DNA from: Oxalobacter formigenes
GTDB lineage: Bacteria; Pseudomonadota; Gammaproteobacteria; Burkholderiales; Burkholderiaceae_D
Direction: 5' to 3' (one strand)
Assembly (NCBI RefSeq): GCF_027158485.1
Contig: NZ_JAMKYJ010000006.1
DNA length: 64,000 bases
The notes below the pieces were generated by a model. That model was not told the DNA's origin, ran no database searches, and saw nothing but the letters and a program-made list of their open reading frames with translations. Every line of letters begins with the position of its first letter. Position 1 is the first letter of the stretch. Positions 26,064-34,356 of this stretch are shown in pieces. A program made the position numbers and the translations under genes.

Positions 26064-26338
26064 TTGTCGCTCCTTTTCAGCGGTCGATATAGCGTGATGC
26101 GAATCGGCAAAAATCGTTGAAAATCTTTTTTGAAGCCAAAAACTTAAGGATAGGGTCTTCATGTGTGCCGGAATTGATCTATATCGAGACAAGTGACCCG
26201 AAAGATCAAGGAAATGCGCCATTAAATGCCCATCATTGGCTAACTATACCTTAAAATAAGAAGAGTTCCTTCACTCTTTTTCGAACTGTTCCTTAACAGA
26301 AATCTGTCCTATTAACCTTCTTTTGAAAAGGTCGGCCG

Positions 26339-26800
26339 GTGATACAGAATATTCTCGTAATTTGTCTCGGCAATATTTGCCGCAGCCCTATGGCAGAAGG
26401 TCTTTTGAAACAGCGTTATCCGGATAAAACGATCGGTTCGGCCGGGCTTCGGGAAATTACGGTTGGATGGTCGGCAGACCCTTTTTCAATCCGTGTCATG
26501 CGGGAACATGGCCTGGATATCAGCCGGCATCGCGCAAGGCTTTTGACGAACGAGCTGCTCAAAGACGTCGATCTCGTCATCACGATGGAAAAGGAACAGA
26601 GCGATATCGTCAAATACAGTTTTCCCAATTTCAAAGGCAAAATTCTTCGTGTCGGGGAGTATGGCAATTACGATGTTCCCGATCCTTATTCAAAGAATAT
26701 CAAGGCGTTCGAAGAATCTTTTGAACTGATTTCTCAAGGTATCGACCAGATCGATTCCCACCTGATGCAGCCGGAAAAGAGCGCTGAAAACGGCAAATAA
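26339..26800 (+). CDS. Low-molecular-weight protein-tyrosine phosphatase
   Basis: 153 residues. The catalytic loop CLGNICRSPMAE (Cys9-x5-Arg15) opens the protein, and the general-acid DPYSKN comes near residue 117, as in the Wzb/Etp family. It starts with GTG preceded by AAGG. Such phosphatases act on tyrosine kinases of capsule and exopolysaccharide export, but no Wzc kinase or Wza gene is adjacent. DUF445 follows 31 bases later in the same direction. Confidence 0.88.
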   Translation: MIQNILVICLGNICRSPMAEGLLKQRYPDKTIGSAGLREITVGWSADPFSIRVMREHGLDISRHRARLLTNELLKDVDLVITMEKEQSDIVKYSFPNFKGKILRVGEYGNYDVPDPYSKNIKAFEESFELISQGIDQIDSHLMQPEKSAENGK

Positions 26801-26831
26801 CTCCCTTCACGGGGAATCTTTCGGGACTTTC

Positions 26832-28112
26832 ATGACGAGCGATATACGAAAAAGCCAGCTTTTCAGGATGAAGCTGTACGCGACCGCCCTTCTGGTCGCG
26901 ATGGCAGTCTTGTTTCTCGTTTCCCGGTTAAACGGTCGTATCGGCATCTGGGAATGGATCAGCGCCTTTGCAGAGGCGGCCATGATCGGTGCCCTCGCGG
27001 ACTGGTTCGCCGTCGTCGCGATTTTCCGGCATCCACTGAACCTCCCTATTCCGCGCACAGCGATCATTCCGGAAAACAAGGACCGTATCGCGGAGAATAT
27101 GGCCGTTTTCATCCGGGACAATTTCCTCTCGAAAGAAACGCTCGTTTCCAAAATGCGCGACTGGGAACCGGCGCAGCGGATTGCCTCGTGGCTCTCTTCC
27201 AAGGAAAAAGCTGATTTTCTGGCGGACAAGACGGTCCGGGTATTGGTCGGTGCGCTGGAATTCGTCGACGACGCCCGTGTCGGCAAGCTTTTGCGCAATT
27301 CGATTTACCAGCGGCTGGAAGAACTCGATCTGGGCGACCTGATCGGGCAGTTGATGGATGTCTTGACGCACAATAACCAGCATCAGGCCATGCTTGACGT
27401 GGGTTTGCGGCGGATTTCGACCGTGCTGGACGAACCGGGAACCCGGAAGCAGCTGGCTACCGTCATTATCGAAGTCTCCAGACGGGAGTATCCGAAACTG
27501 ATCAAAATGCTCGGCCTGGTCATGGATACGGATGAATTCGGCTTGCGTGTCTCCGGTACGCTGGTGGAAAGCATGCAGGGATGGCTGCACGATATCGGGC
27601 AAAACCCGACCCACCCGCGCCGCAAGCAGTTCGACGATCTGGCAACGCGCTTTATCGACAAGCTGAAAAACGACCCGGAATACCATGCCAAAATCGAGGA
27701 ATGGAAAAAGGAATTTTTGGGTACGCCTGTCGTTGCCGACTATTTCGAAACGCTTTGGGTTCACTTCCGCAAATGGCTCTTAAAAGACATCCAGAGCAAC
27801 GATTCCCAGATGCGGCACCGCCTGTCGCGCACCTTCCGGCGCTTCGGACGCTGGGTGCTGGAAAACCCGTCCCTCACCGAATCGATCAACGACCAGATGG
27901 TTTTGATCACTTACGCCATGTCTGCCGAAATCCGCGAAACGGTATCGCAACATATCGTTTATACCGTCACGCACTGGGATAATCAATCAATGGTCCGGGA
28001 ACTGGAATTGTCCATCGGGCGCGATCTCCAGTTTATCCGGATCAACGGTACGCTGGTCGGCGGCCTGATCGGTGTGCTCTTGCATGCCCTTGTCCTTGTG
28101 CTGTCGATGTGA
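26832..28112 (+). CDS. DUF445 family membrane protein (YjiN-like)
   Basis: 426 residues. Two N-terminal transmembrane stretches (LYATALLVAMAVLFLVS and AAMIGALADWFAVVAIF) are followed by a long helical periplasmic domain and a short C-terminal membrane helix (VGGLIGVLLHALVLVLSM). GALADWFAVVAIFRHPL is the signature of DUF445. Function is uncertain; it lies just behind the LMW phosphatase and may share its transcript. Confidence 0.82.
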   Translation: MTSDIRKSQLFRMKLYATALLVAMAVLFLVSRLNGRIGIWEWISAFAEAAMIGALADWFAVVAIFRHPLNLPIPRTAIIPENKDRIAENMAVFIRDNFLSKETLVSKMRDWEPAQRIASWLSSKEKADFLADKTVRVLVGALEFVDDARVGKLLRNSIYQRLEELDLGDLIGQLMDVLTHNNQHQAMLDVGLRRISTVLDEPGTRKQLATVIIEVSRREYPKLIKMLGLVMDTDEFGLRVSGTLVESMQGWLHDIGQNPTHPRRKQFDDLATRFIDKLKNDPEYHAKIEEWKKEFLGTPVVADYFETLWVHFRKWLLKDIQSNDSQMRHRLSRTFRRFGRWVLENPSLTESINDQMVLITYAMSAEIRETVSQHIVYTVTHWDNQSMVRELELSIGRDLQFIRINGTLVGGLIGVLLHALVLVLSM

Positions 28113-28212
28113 TTTTTCCTCAGGCTGTCATTTCCTCTTTTCATTTCGTCCCAAGACAGGCACACTTTTCCCCTATCGCTATTTGTATGAACCCGTTTCA
28201 GGGGACAATGAC

Positions 28213-28686
28213 ATGGATATGAGACGAAAAGACAGGCTGGTGGACGATCCCGGTGAATTGCGGCTTATCCTTGAAGAATGCAAGGTTTGCCGGATCGCGA
28301 TGATGGACGGGGAAGGCTTGTATATCGTCCCGCTGAATTTCGGGTACGAATATGACGGCGACAAGCTGACGCTCTACGTCCATTCGGCGCGGGAAGGCCG
28401 TAAAGTCCGGGCTTTCCGTCACAATGCGGCTATCGCGTTCGAAATGGATACCGGCCATGAACTCGTCGAAGGCAACATGGCCTGCCAGACCAGCTACCGC
28501 TACAAAAGCATTATCGGCAACGGCTCGATCCATGAACTGGACGACAATACCGAAAAGGCAAGCGCCTTGAACGCCATGATGGAGCACCTGACGGGGCAGA
28601 CATTCGAATTCAATGACAAAATGGTGAGTGCTGTGGCCGTTTTCAGAATTGACGTCAGCCAGTTCAGTGGCAAAAGAAGGATTTGA
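28213..28686 (+). CDS. Pyridoxamine 5'-phosphate-oxidase-like flavoprotein (NimA type)
   Basis: 157 residues from the ATG at 28213 (AGGGG before it). The first part, MDMRRKDRLVDDPGELRLILEECKVCRIAM, and LYIVPLNFGYEYDG, are the conserved start of the NimA-like split-barrel flavin proteins. VHSAREGRKVRAFRHNAAIAFEMD, ACQTSYRYKSIIGNG also match. Family members bind FMN/F420-like cofactors; some reduce 5-nitroimidazoles. A putative nitroimidazole regulator/exporter pair lies 14 kb away, but the two loci are not adjacent. Usefulness in resistance is not established by sequence. Confidence 0.82.
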   Translation: MDMRRKDRLVDDPGELRLILEECKVCRIAMMDGEGLYIVPLNFGYEYDGDKLTLYVHSAREGRKVRAFRHNAAIAFEMDTGHELVEGNMACQTSYRYKSIIGNGSIHELDDNTEKASALNAMMEHLTGQTFEFNDKMVSAVAVFRIDVSQFSGKRRI

Positions 28687-28771
28687 ATCCTTCACAATGC
28701 GATCAAAACGATTCCCGAACGTGGACGATTGGAAAGAGCGTTGTCATGGCAACTGAATCAGTGCCATGTTT

Positions 28772-29014
28772 TCACGATTCTTTTTTATCCATAAAAGGTT
28801 TATAGGTCAGAACCCTTATCTGTTTATCGCGCCCGTATTTATCCCGTAAAAACTCCAGGTCGTCGCTGTAATCGATAATTCTTGTTTTCGAGTCGTTCCA
28901 TACGGCATAACGGTAGACAGGTTCATCCTTGTCGTTGATGTAAACGAATGGGCTTTCTCCAAGGTCTGCAATGTAAATGATGTCGTTGTTGTCAGTTGCT
29001 GAAACTTTAGGCAT
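28772..29014 (-). CDS. Small protein of a two-copy family, copy A
   Basis: 80 residues. It is clearly paralogous to the gene at 44016-44288: both share DYIYIADLG-like start, then YRYAVWND, KTRIIDYSDDLEFLRDKYG and VLTYK. The conserved sequence suggests a small, folded alpha/beta domain. There is no signal peptide. The gene is preceded by a long conserved RNA-like element (29020-29470) whose main stem ends about 35 bases before the ATG. The function is unknown; I know no family by name. Confidence 0.65.
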   Translation of the reverse strand: MPKVSATDNNDIIYIADLGESPFVYINDKDEPVYRYAVWNDSKTRIIDYSDDLEFLRDKYGRDKQIRVLTYKPFMDKKES

Positions 29015-29019
29015 TCGTG

Positions 29020-29470
29020 TTCGTCCCCTGAGTTATGACCTTACGAGGGTCGGGCGGGAGCTAAAACACAGTCGTACCACGCTGCTGGGCATATTCCCCC
29101 TTAAGGGTCTTGTATTAGCCCACTCCCGCCCGTTTGAAGACGAACGAAATCCTACTTGCAGAAAAAGTATGGTACGAAGGTGTGTTTTAAGCACCGGTCT
29201 CAAATTTACATTTATTGTTAAAGATTGGCAAGTTCCGTCAATCGCTGATTTGCAGGGATATTGACGAGAGAAAGGAATAAAAATGAAGAAGAAATAACCG
29301 TCGTTCCAGCCAACAGGTCAGAGCAACCTGTCGTTGGAAACGAGCGGTAGTACATATACGGTATGTACTCACCGGGTACGAGCGCGTTTTAAAGCGCCGG
29401 TAGCAGGCGAAGCTGCCACCGAAGCCTAGATTAATTTGCCATCTGCATTTTTGCAAGTTTTTATGCACGG
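29020..29470 (-). ncRNA. Conserved structured leader/RNA-like element, copy A
   Basis: Minus-strand sequence upstream of the small gene. The main stem is CGGGCGGGAG (29123-29132 on the minus strand, its left arm) pairing with CTCCCGCCCG (29051-29060), 10 bp with no mismatch, around 62 bases. Inside lie a second stem TGGGC/GCCCA and a core TAATACAAGACC with a small CCCTTAAGGG hairpin and GGGAATA. Farther upstream are conserved blocks: TTTCGTTCGTC, GGTGCTTAAAACACAC and a CGCTCGTTTCCAA segment. Copy B (44300-44640) has the same parts in the same order, with compensatory base changes. Boundaries are approximate and strand is inferred from the gene. Confidence 0.55.
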
Positions 29471-29945
29471 CTATTCAGACCTGATTTGGCTCTGAAACAG
29501 GGCAAAAATTTTCTGTGTAAAAGTTTTATACCGTGTGAGTCGATCAGACTTTTTATGCTTTTAACAAGACGGCTTACGGCAGATATTCATGCTCACGCTT
29601 TTTTAATATATAAGGCAGCGTTTTCAGGGACGAAATCCGCAATGGCACAACTGTCATCATTGCTCTTTTTTCGTATCTTGCGCTGTATCGGCGACAGAAT
29701 GAACACACTGAAATTCGCCAGGCGTCAGTTTGTCATTCCTTTCAAACTTTTCAGACAGACTCTGGAGTAATCCCTGATCTGTTGACCTGACGGTATTCCA
29801 GTGTGTTCAGGCACGAGAAGAATGTGTATTACGGAATCATCCTTCTGCACTGGATAACTGTTTTGCGGATGATCCGCCAGAACATTGTTTCTACACATTT
29901 TGACCTATCCTGTGCAGGTTTCGGGATTTGTTGTCCAATCATGAT
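29471..29945. other. Intergenic region, no supported gene
   Basis: About 475 bases between the RNA-like element and the tail gene. A plus-strand frame of 94 codons from a TTG exists but has no ribosome site and no protein-like character, so I do not call it. Confidence 0.4.
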
Positions 29946-31379
29946 TCAGGCGCTTTGTCCACAGGCATACCAATAATTAATATTTATTTTTGCCAGACGC
30001 ATGCCAAATGATGTCGTTGTTTTTTCCCATGTAGAGAACCATTTCCATCCAACATTGATATCACTGTCTTTGTTACCTGCACCGGTACTTCCCTGTAATA
30101 AAGAAATATAATAACTTGTGTCTGAAAATGGGCAGCCAAGAGTAACTGTAATATTTGTATCATTTGCTGTTTGGTAAGCTCCTCCCTGCTCAACCCACCC
30201 ATCCGACCATTTCCTGTACCAGTTCGTCCCGTCGTTATAGGCATCGACGACATACCTGACCGGTTTGCTGTCGATGACCCTGTCCAGTTTGCCATCCACT
30301 TCATTGGCCAGTCCGGTAATGTCGATCAGGCCGGGATTGGCGGCGGCGTCGAAGGCCTTAATGCAGGGGAGCAGGGTCAAGGCTGGCGGCTGGACGGTGT
30401 CGGATGCGCCGTAGATTTGATTTGACTGAGAAGCATTGAAAGATAAGGTATTCGCCCCTGCTCCAACAGTCGCGGTATTTGCGCGTGGACTTGCCCCTGT
30501 CAGCGAAAAAGCTCCACTTGCATCTTCGTTTCCCGCCCAAAGTATACTTCCGCTGTTTGTTATTACCCCTTCAATATTCGGCAACCCCGCCTCGATCTTC
30601 TGCCCCGGCGTATTGCTTCCCTGCGCAAACCGATCGATCAAATCCGGCAGGTTGAAGGTGGTTTGCTCATCTCCTTCGCCGAAGGTGGTGCCGATGACGC
30701 TATAGAGTTCGGCATAGGTTTCCCTTCCCACTGCCCTTCCGTCGGCTTTGAGGTAGCCTGCAGGCGGAGTTGACATGGCGAAGTATTCGACGGTTCCGAT
30801 GGGGACACCGTTTAGCGGGCTGATTCCTTTGGCGGGGTTTTGGAGTACCCATTTGTCGAGTGCCTCGTCATATTGCAGTTCGAGCCAGTACCCGGCTCCG
30901 GCGATGTCGCCTTCTTCCAGTGGCAGGTTGTTGCCTTTGACGATTTCTTTTACTCCGGTCTGGTCAGCCTGAAAGCTGGGGGTTTTGCTGGTGTTTTTCT
31001 GTTTTGCGCGGACGAGGACGGTTTTTCCGGAGCTGAGGTGTTTCAGGGTCGGGTTGAAGCTGGCTGTCATCTCGTCTGCTGTTCCCTGCGCTTCAGCTGA
31101 GAGGGTCGCGCTGACGGTGCGGATGGCGGTTTCGAACTGCTGCTGAAGGGTGTCGATGTCGCCATTATCAAGAATGTCCTGTTCGCTTTTGTCGGCGGTG
31201 AATCCGGCGACGACAGCGGCGATGCTCGTGGCTTGCCGCAGGGCCTTGTTGACTTCGTTGGATCGGGCAAGGCCCTTTCTGAAGCCTTCTTTTACGGCGG
31301 TCGATTTCTCGTAGTCTTCCTGTGTCTGGACGATGGCGTTGGCGCCGGTGGCGAAGGGTTTGAAGTGGTTTTGTGTCAT
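29946..31379 (-). CDS. Phage-tail-collar/gp53-like tail-fibre protein A
   Basis: About 477 residues from the ATG at 31379. The N-terminal 200 residues are helical and unlike the other two paralogues: a start MTQNHFKPFATGANAIVQT, then a stretch rich in Ala and Thr. The middle (GTVEYFAMSTPPAGYLKADG through NLPDLIDRFAQG) is the phage tail-collar domain. The end (SDGWVEQGGAYQTAND and GMRLAKININYWYACGQSA) fits the gp53-like C-terminal fibre domain. It is preceded by the conserved leader at 31414-31515. There is no tail, capsid or integrase gene nearby, so the role as an orphan receptor-binding or adhesin-like protein is inferred. Confidence 0.75.
   Translation of the reverse strand: MTQNHFKPFATGANAIVQTQEDYEKSTAVKEGFRKGLARSNEVNKALRQATSIAAVVAGFTADKSEQDILDNGDIDTLQQQFETAIRTVSATLSAEAQGTADEMTASFNPTLKHLSSGKTVLVRAKQKNTSKTPSFQADQTGVKEIVKGNNLPLEEGDIAGAGYWLELQYDEALDKWVLQNPAKGISPLNGVPIGTVEYFAMSTPPAGYLKADGRAVGRETYAELYSVIGTTFGEGDEQTTFNLPDLIDRFAQGSNTPGQKIEAGLPNIEGVITNSGSILWAGNEDASGAFSLTGASPRANTATVGAGANTLSFNASQSNQIYGASDTVQPPALTLLPCIKAFDAAANPGLIDITGLANEVDGKLDRVIDSKPVRYVVDAYNDGTNWYRKWSDGWVEQGGAYQTANDTNITVTLGCPFSDTSYYISLLQGSTGAGNKDSDINVGWKWFSTWEKTTTSFGMRLAKININYWYACGQSA
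30203..30358. repeat. Direct repeat with 31892-32048
   Basis: About 155 bases nearly identical (some five differences by eye) to 31892-32048. It encodes the C-terminal junction (NDGTNWYRKWSDGW and the preceding LANEVDGKLD segment) of tail-collar genes A and B. Confidence 0.65.
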
Positions 31380-31413
31380 GTTGATATTCCGTTTAACGAC
31401 TTGAATAAAAAAA

Positions 31414-31515
31414 GACCTCGCTTCATGTGAAGGAGGTCTCTGATTTTTTTTGTAAATTTCAGACGCAACTTTCGCGTCGAAAGAAATAATACTGCATGAA
31501 AATTCTTCGGTCAGC
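31414..31515 (-). promoter_or_regulatory. Conserved tail-gene leader, copy 2
   Basis: Read on the minus strand: GCTGACCGAAG (31505-31515), hairpin GACGC/GCGTC (31462-31478), then hairpin GACCTC...GAGGTC (31414-31438) followed by seven T residues. It belongs to the gene starting at 31379. Confidence 0.6.
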
Positions 31516-31645
31516 CTGTATTTCGTATTCAATATCCGGAAAACAGGCATATAAGACAGTGACCGAGATTGTTGCCTTCATGTTTTCAAAAATATTTGCC
31601 TGCATTGAAAATCGAAGGCTTACGATTGTGCAGGTGCTTTCCTGT

Positions 31646-32788
31646 TTAAATTCCTTGTCCGGTGGTATACCAGTTGCAATTCGAATCGATATTGGCATTG
31701 GTATAGTAAATTCGCGGTGTAAATGACGTGGTTGTTTTTACATAAGGTATTGCACCGACCAGCGCACCGTACGATGGAGCAGCCGCATCGCTTACGGTCA
31801 TCACTAATGTGTAATCATTTCCGGAATAAGGCTTTAACAAGGTAATGGCTTGATTCGATTTTGACGTCTGTCCTCCCTGCTCCAGCCAGCCGTCCGACCA
31901 TTTCCGGTACCAGTTCGTCCCGTCGTTATAGGCATCGATGACATACCTGACCGGTTTGCTGTCGATGACCCTGTCCAGTTTGCCATCCACTTCATTGGCC
32001 AGTCCGGTAATGTCGATCAGGCCGGGATTGGTGGCGGCATCGAAGGCTTTGATGCATGGTAGCAAGGTCAACGCAGGAGGCTGGACGCTATCAGATGCAC
32101 CGTAAATTGGATTGGAACGGGACGCGTCAAAACCCAATTTCCAGCCATTTCCGGTGTTTCCGGAAGTGGCATCATATCCAATCGCACCGGCATTATAAAA
32201 ACTGCCGGTTAAATTCGACGAAGAATAATCATCGATTGGCCCGACAACCCCGGCAATATTCGGAAGCCCCGCCTCCCGTTTAACTCCGGGAGTAGAACTG
32301 CCTTCTGCAAACCGGTCAATCAGATCCGGCAGATTGAACGTCGTCGATCCATCACCTGAACCAAATGTCGTCCCGATAGCGGCAAACAGATCGGGGTATG
32401 TTTCCCTTCCCACTTGCGAACCATCCGCTTTCAGATAACCTGCTGGTGGTGTTGCCATCGCAAAGTAGTCGATGGAACCGACAGGCGTACCCCGTTTGGC
32501 GATTTCCGCTTCCAATGCCAGCGTTTTTCCCTCCAGCTCCGACCTGTCGACTTTATTTTGAATGGCCGATTGAATCTCTTCAGAATCCGCTTTCGAGTCG
32601 ATCTGTTCTGCCCATTGTTTCAGGTTAATTCCCAACGCCTGTCTGGCCGCTTCCTTGTCGCTGCTGTCTTCTCCAAGCAACTCTTTGAGATAATCCCGCA
32701 ATTTGCCCAGTGCGCTTTTCATTTCGCCTGTTGTCGTTCTCGGCTGTTTGTTCCCATCCAGCACGTTCTTTTCCGGTAATTTCGTCAT
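31646..32788 (-). CDS. Tail-collar/gp53-like tail-fibre protein B
   Basis: 380 residues. The N-terminal module (MTKLPEKNVLDGNKQPRTTT, EMKSALGKLRDYLKELLGED) is shared with the genes at 7029 and 40683; then comes the tail-collar domain and a gp53-like C-terminus ending NSNCNWYTTGQGI. GGAG before the ATG at 32788 follows the leader. It is a mosaic: its collar region is identical to gene C over 218 bases and its C-terminal junction nearly identical to gene A. The ligand is unknown. Confidence 0.78.
   Translation of the reverse strand: MTKLPEKNVLDGNKQPRTTTGEMKSALGKLRDYLKELLGEDSSDKEAARQALGINLKQWAEQIDSKADSEEIQSAIQNKVDRSELEGKTLALEAEIAKRGTPVGSIDYFAMATPPAGYLKADGSQVGRETYPDLFAAIGTTFGSGDGSTTFNLPDLIDRFAEGSSTPGVKREAGLPNIAGVVGPIDDYSSSNLTGSFYNAGAIGYDATSGNTGNGWKLGFDASRSNPIYGASDSVQPPALTLLPCIKAFDAATNPGLIDITGLANEVDGKLDRVIDSKPVRYVIDAYNDGTNWYRKWSDGWLEQGGQTSKSNQAITLLKPYSGNDYTLVMTVSDAAAPSYGALVGAIPYVKTTTSFTPRIYYTNANIDSNCNWYTTGQGI
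31892..32048. repeat. Direct repeat with 30203-30358
   Basis: Second copy of the near-identical 155-base segment in the tail-collar genes. See 30203-30358. Confidence 0.65.
32094..32311 (-). repeat. 218-bp perfect inverted repeat, left arm
   Basis: I read 32094-32311 and the reverse complement of 41166-41383 as identical over 218 bases. It encodes the collar-domain core (FAEGSSTPGVKREAGLPNIA through FDASRSNPIYGAS) of tail genes B and C. The arms are in opposite orientation and 9 kb apart. Confidence 0.8.
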
Positions 32789-32808
32789 GTGTTTTCTCCA
32801 TAAAAAAA

Positions 32809-32910
32809 GACCTCGCTTCAGGGAAGGAGGTCTTTCACGTTTAAATATCGGGACGCAATAAGGGCGTCATCGAAATGGTACCGGATAAAAAAACTTCGGT
32901 CAGCTTGTGC
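32809..32910 (-). promoter_or_regulatory. Conserved tail-gene leader, copy 3
   Basis: Read on the minus strand: GCACAAGCTGACCGAAG (32894-32910), hairpin GACGC/GCGTC (32852-32868), then hairpin GACCTC/GAGGTC (32809-32832) with a T-run that runs into ATGGAGAAAACAC and the start at 32788. Confidence 0.65.
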
Positions 32911-32964
32911 ACCTGTTGCGAAAGCAGTCAATATTGTCCTGCTTTCGCATGGTGCTTGCGCTTG

Positions 32965-34353
32965 TCAGAAACTGTACCGGTACCCGATATTGAACTGCTT
33001 CTGATCGAAACGGCTGCCTTTGGCGTAGTTCGCGCCCATATAAATGTTATGCCGGTCGTTGATCTGCATGTTCAGACCGATGCCGTTATCCCACCAGCCT
33101 CCTCCGAAATCATACGATTCACGGTCGGCGCCGTTGAAGGTGTAATGGGTCTTGCCGGAAAACTCCCGGATATAGCCGGTTTTGAAGTACACATCGATCG
33201 GGTTCTTGCCCTTTATGATACTGTAACCGGCGATGATGCTGGCGCGTCCCAGTGTCGAATCGTAACTGCCCAGTTTCGTTTGCAGGCCATTGGATGCCTG
33301 CACCGACGCACTGTTCTGGTGCGAATACGTCAACTGCCCTTGGGGTTCGAGATACCAGCCGGTATCGGCATTTTCAAGATAGAAGCGTTTGCCGGTTTCG
33401 ACCCCGATGGAAAAACCGTTCGTATTGCCGCTTCCATCGACACCCAGTCCGCCACCGGTCACGGTGTTGAACTCGTTTTTCATGTGCATGTATTTCACGA
33501 TCCCATCCACATAAAAGCCGTTGTTCGCCATGTACGTGCCGTAAACACCGAGGTGATATGACCTGACGTCGCCAGTGCCGACGCTGTAATCCACGTCTCC
33601 TTTACTCGTTCCAGCCGCTGCGCCGACATAAAAACGTCCGTCCTGTCCGTCCAGCCTGCGGTCGACACCCATTTGCATCCCGGCGTATTTCATGTCCATG
33701 CCGCCCAGTCTGGAATCGAAATGGTCGAGCGAACCGCCATAGACCCGACCCCAGACGTCGCCGTCTTTGGCGTTACTTTGACGGAGCTGTCCCATGCGTT
33801 GCAGGAGAGTCTGGTTTTCGACGTAGCCCAGCAGGTAATTGATATTTAAGAGATTGACCGAGTTTTTGGCGGTATTGTTCAGGTCATTGCCCGGCGTGGC
33901 CGCCAGTATCCAGTACTGGGTATCGGAACGGGCAAAATTTTCTTCCCTGTCGAGTATATAGGAATAGGCTCCAACATCGACGCTGGTCTGCTGGATACCG
34001 GTTCCGGCATCGCCACCCAATGCAAAAGTTCCTGTCCCGCCGCTGGAATCCTCGACAATGCGCAGTCGTTCCGTCCCCAGTGTCGAGGTCGCGATGTTCC
34101 CCAGATTGGCGTCGCGAACGTAAACCTTGTGCGCGCCGCTCGAACTGTCGGTAATGTAGATTTTGTCCCCGTTATTGATGGCCGTATTGCCGTCGCGAGC
34201 GATATCGGAACGGACGTAGAAAGTCCCGTTTCCGGAAAGATTGGCGATCGTCAAATCCACCCGGTTACCCGAATGGGGATTGGCGGCGTCTCCGAGAATG
34301 ACCTCCGTACCGGCATCGACATTCAGGTTCGTGAGGTTGGATGAGTTCATCAT
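32965..34353 (-). CDS. Autotransporter translocator half (pertactin-like end and beta-barrel)
   Basis: About 463 residues. The N-terminal part (SSNLTNLNVDAGTEVILGDA and YVRSDIARDG) is the pertactin-like C-terminal passenger fold. From about residue 190 is the autotransporter beta domain ending in NIGYRYSF, whose terminal aromatic residue is the usual barrel signal. It is in the same frame as the upstream passenger gene, separated only by TGA-CAG (34354-34359). I think the true gene is one 929-codon ORF, with TGG changed to TGA: ...NLANTAT-stop-QMMNSSNLTN. It would have no signal peptide if translated alone. Confidence 0.8.
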   Translation of the reverse strand: MMNSSNLTNLNVDAGTEVILGDAANPHSGNRVDLTIANLSGNGTFYVRSDIARDGNTAINNGDKIYITDSSSGAHKVYVRDANLGNIATSTLGTERLRIVEDSSGGTGTFALGGDAGTGIQQTSVDVGAYSYILDREENFARSDTQYWILAATPGNDLNNTAKNSVNLLNINYLLGYVENQTLLQRMGQLRQSNAKDGDVWGRVYGGSLDHFDSRLGGMDMKYAGMQMGVDRRLDGQDGRFYVGAAAGTSKGDVDYSVGTGDVRSYHLGVYGTYMANNGFYVDGIVKYMHMKNEFNTVTGGGLGVDGSGNTNGFSIGVETGKRFYLENADTGWYLEPQGQLTYSHQNSASVQASNGLQTKLGSYDSTLGRASIIAGYSIIKGKNPIDVYFKTGYIREFSGKTHYTFNGADRESYDFGGGWWDNGIGLNMQINDRHNIYMGANYAKGSRFDQKQFNIGYRYSF

Positions 34354-34356
34354 CTG

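Noticed and set aside
24696..26120. Long plus-strand frame (474 codons) opposite the Ca2+-type ATPase
   Set aside because: It lies wholly antisense to a gene with all P-type ATPase motifs; its composition (Gly/Asp/His-rich, no motifs) is typical of a shadow.
29020..29470. Element considered as a known riboswitch, retron or group II intron
   Set aside because: No match to cores I know (TPP, cobalamin, SAM, c-di-GMP, guanidine, yybP); no reverse transcriptase nearby. Left as unidentified.
29486..29770. 94-codon plus frame
   Set aside because: Starts at TTG without a ribosome site and shows no conserved or protein-like pattern.
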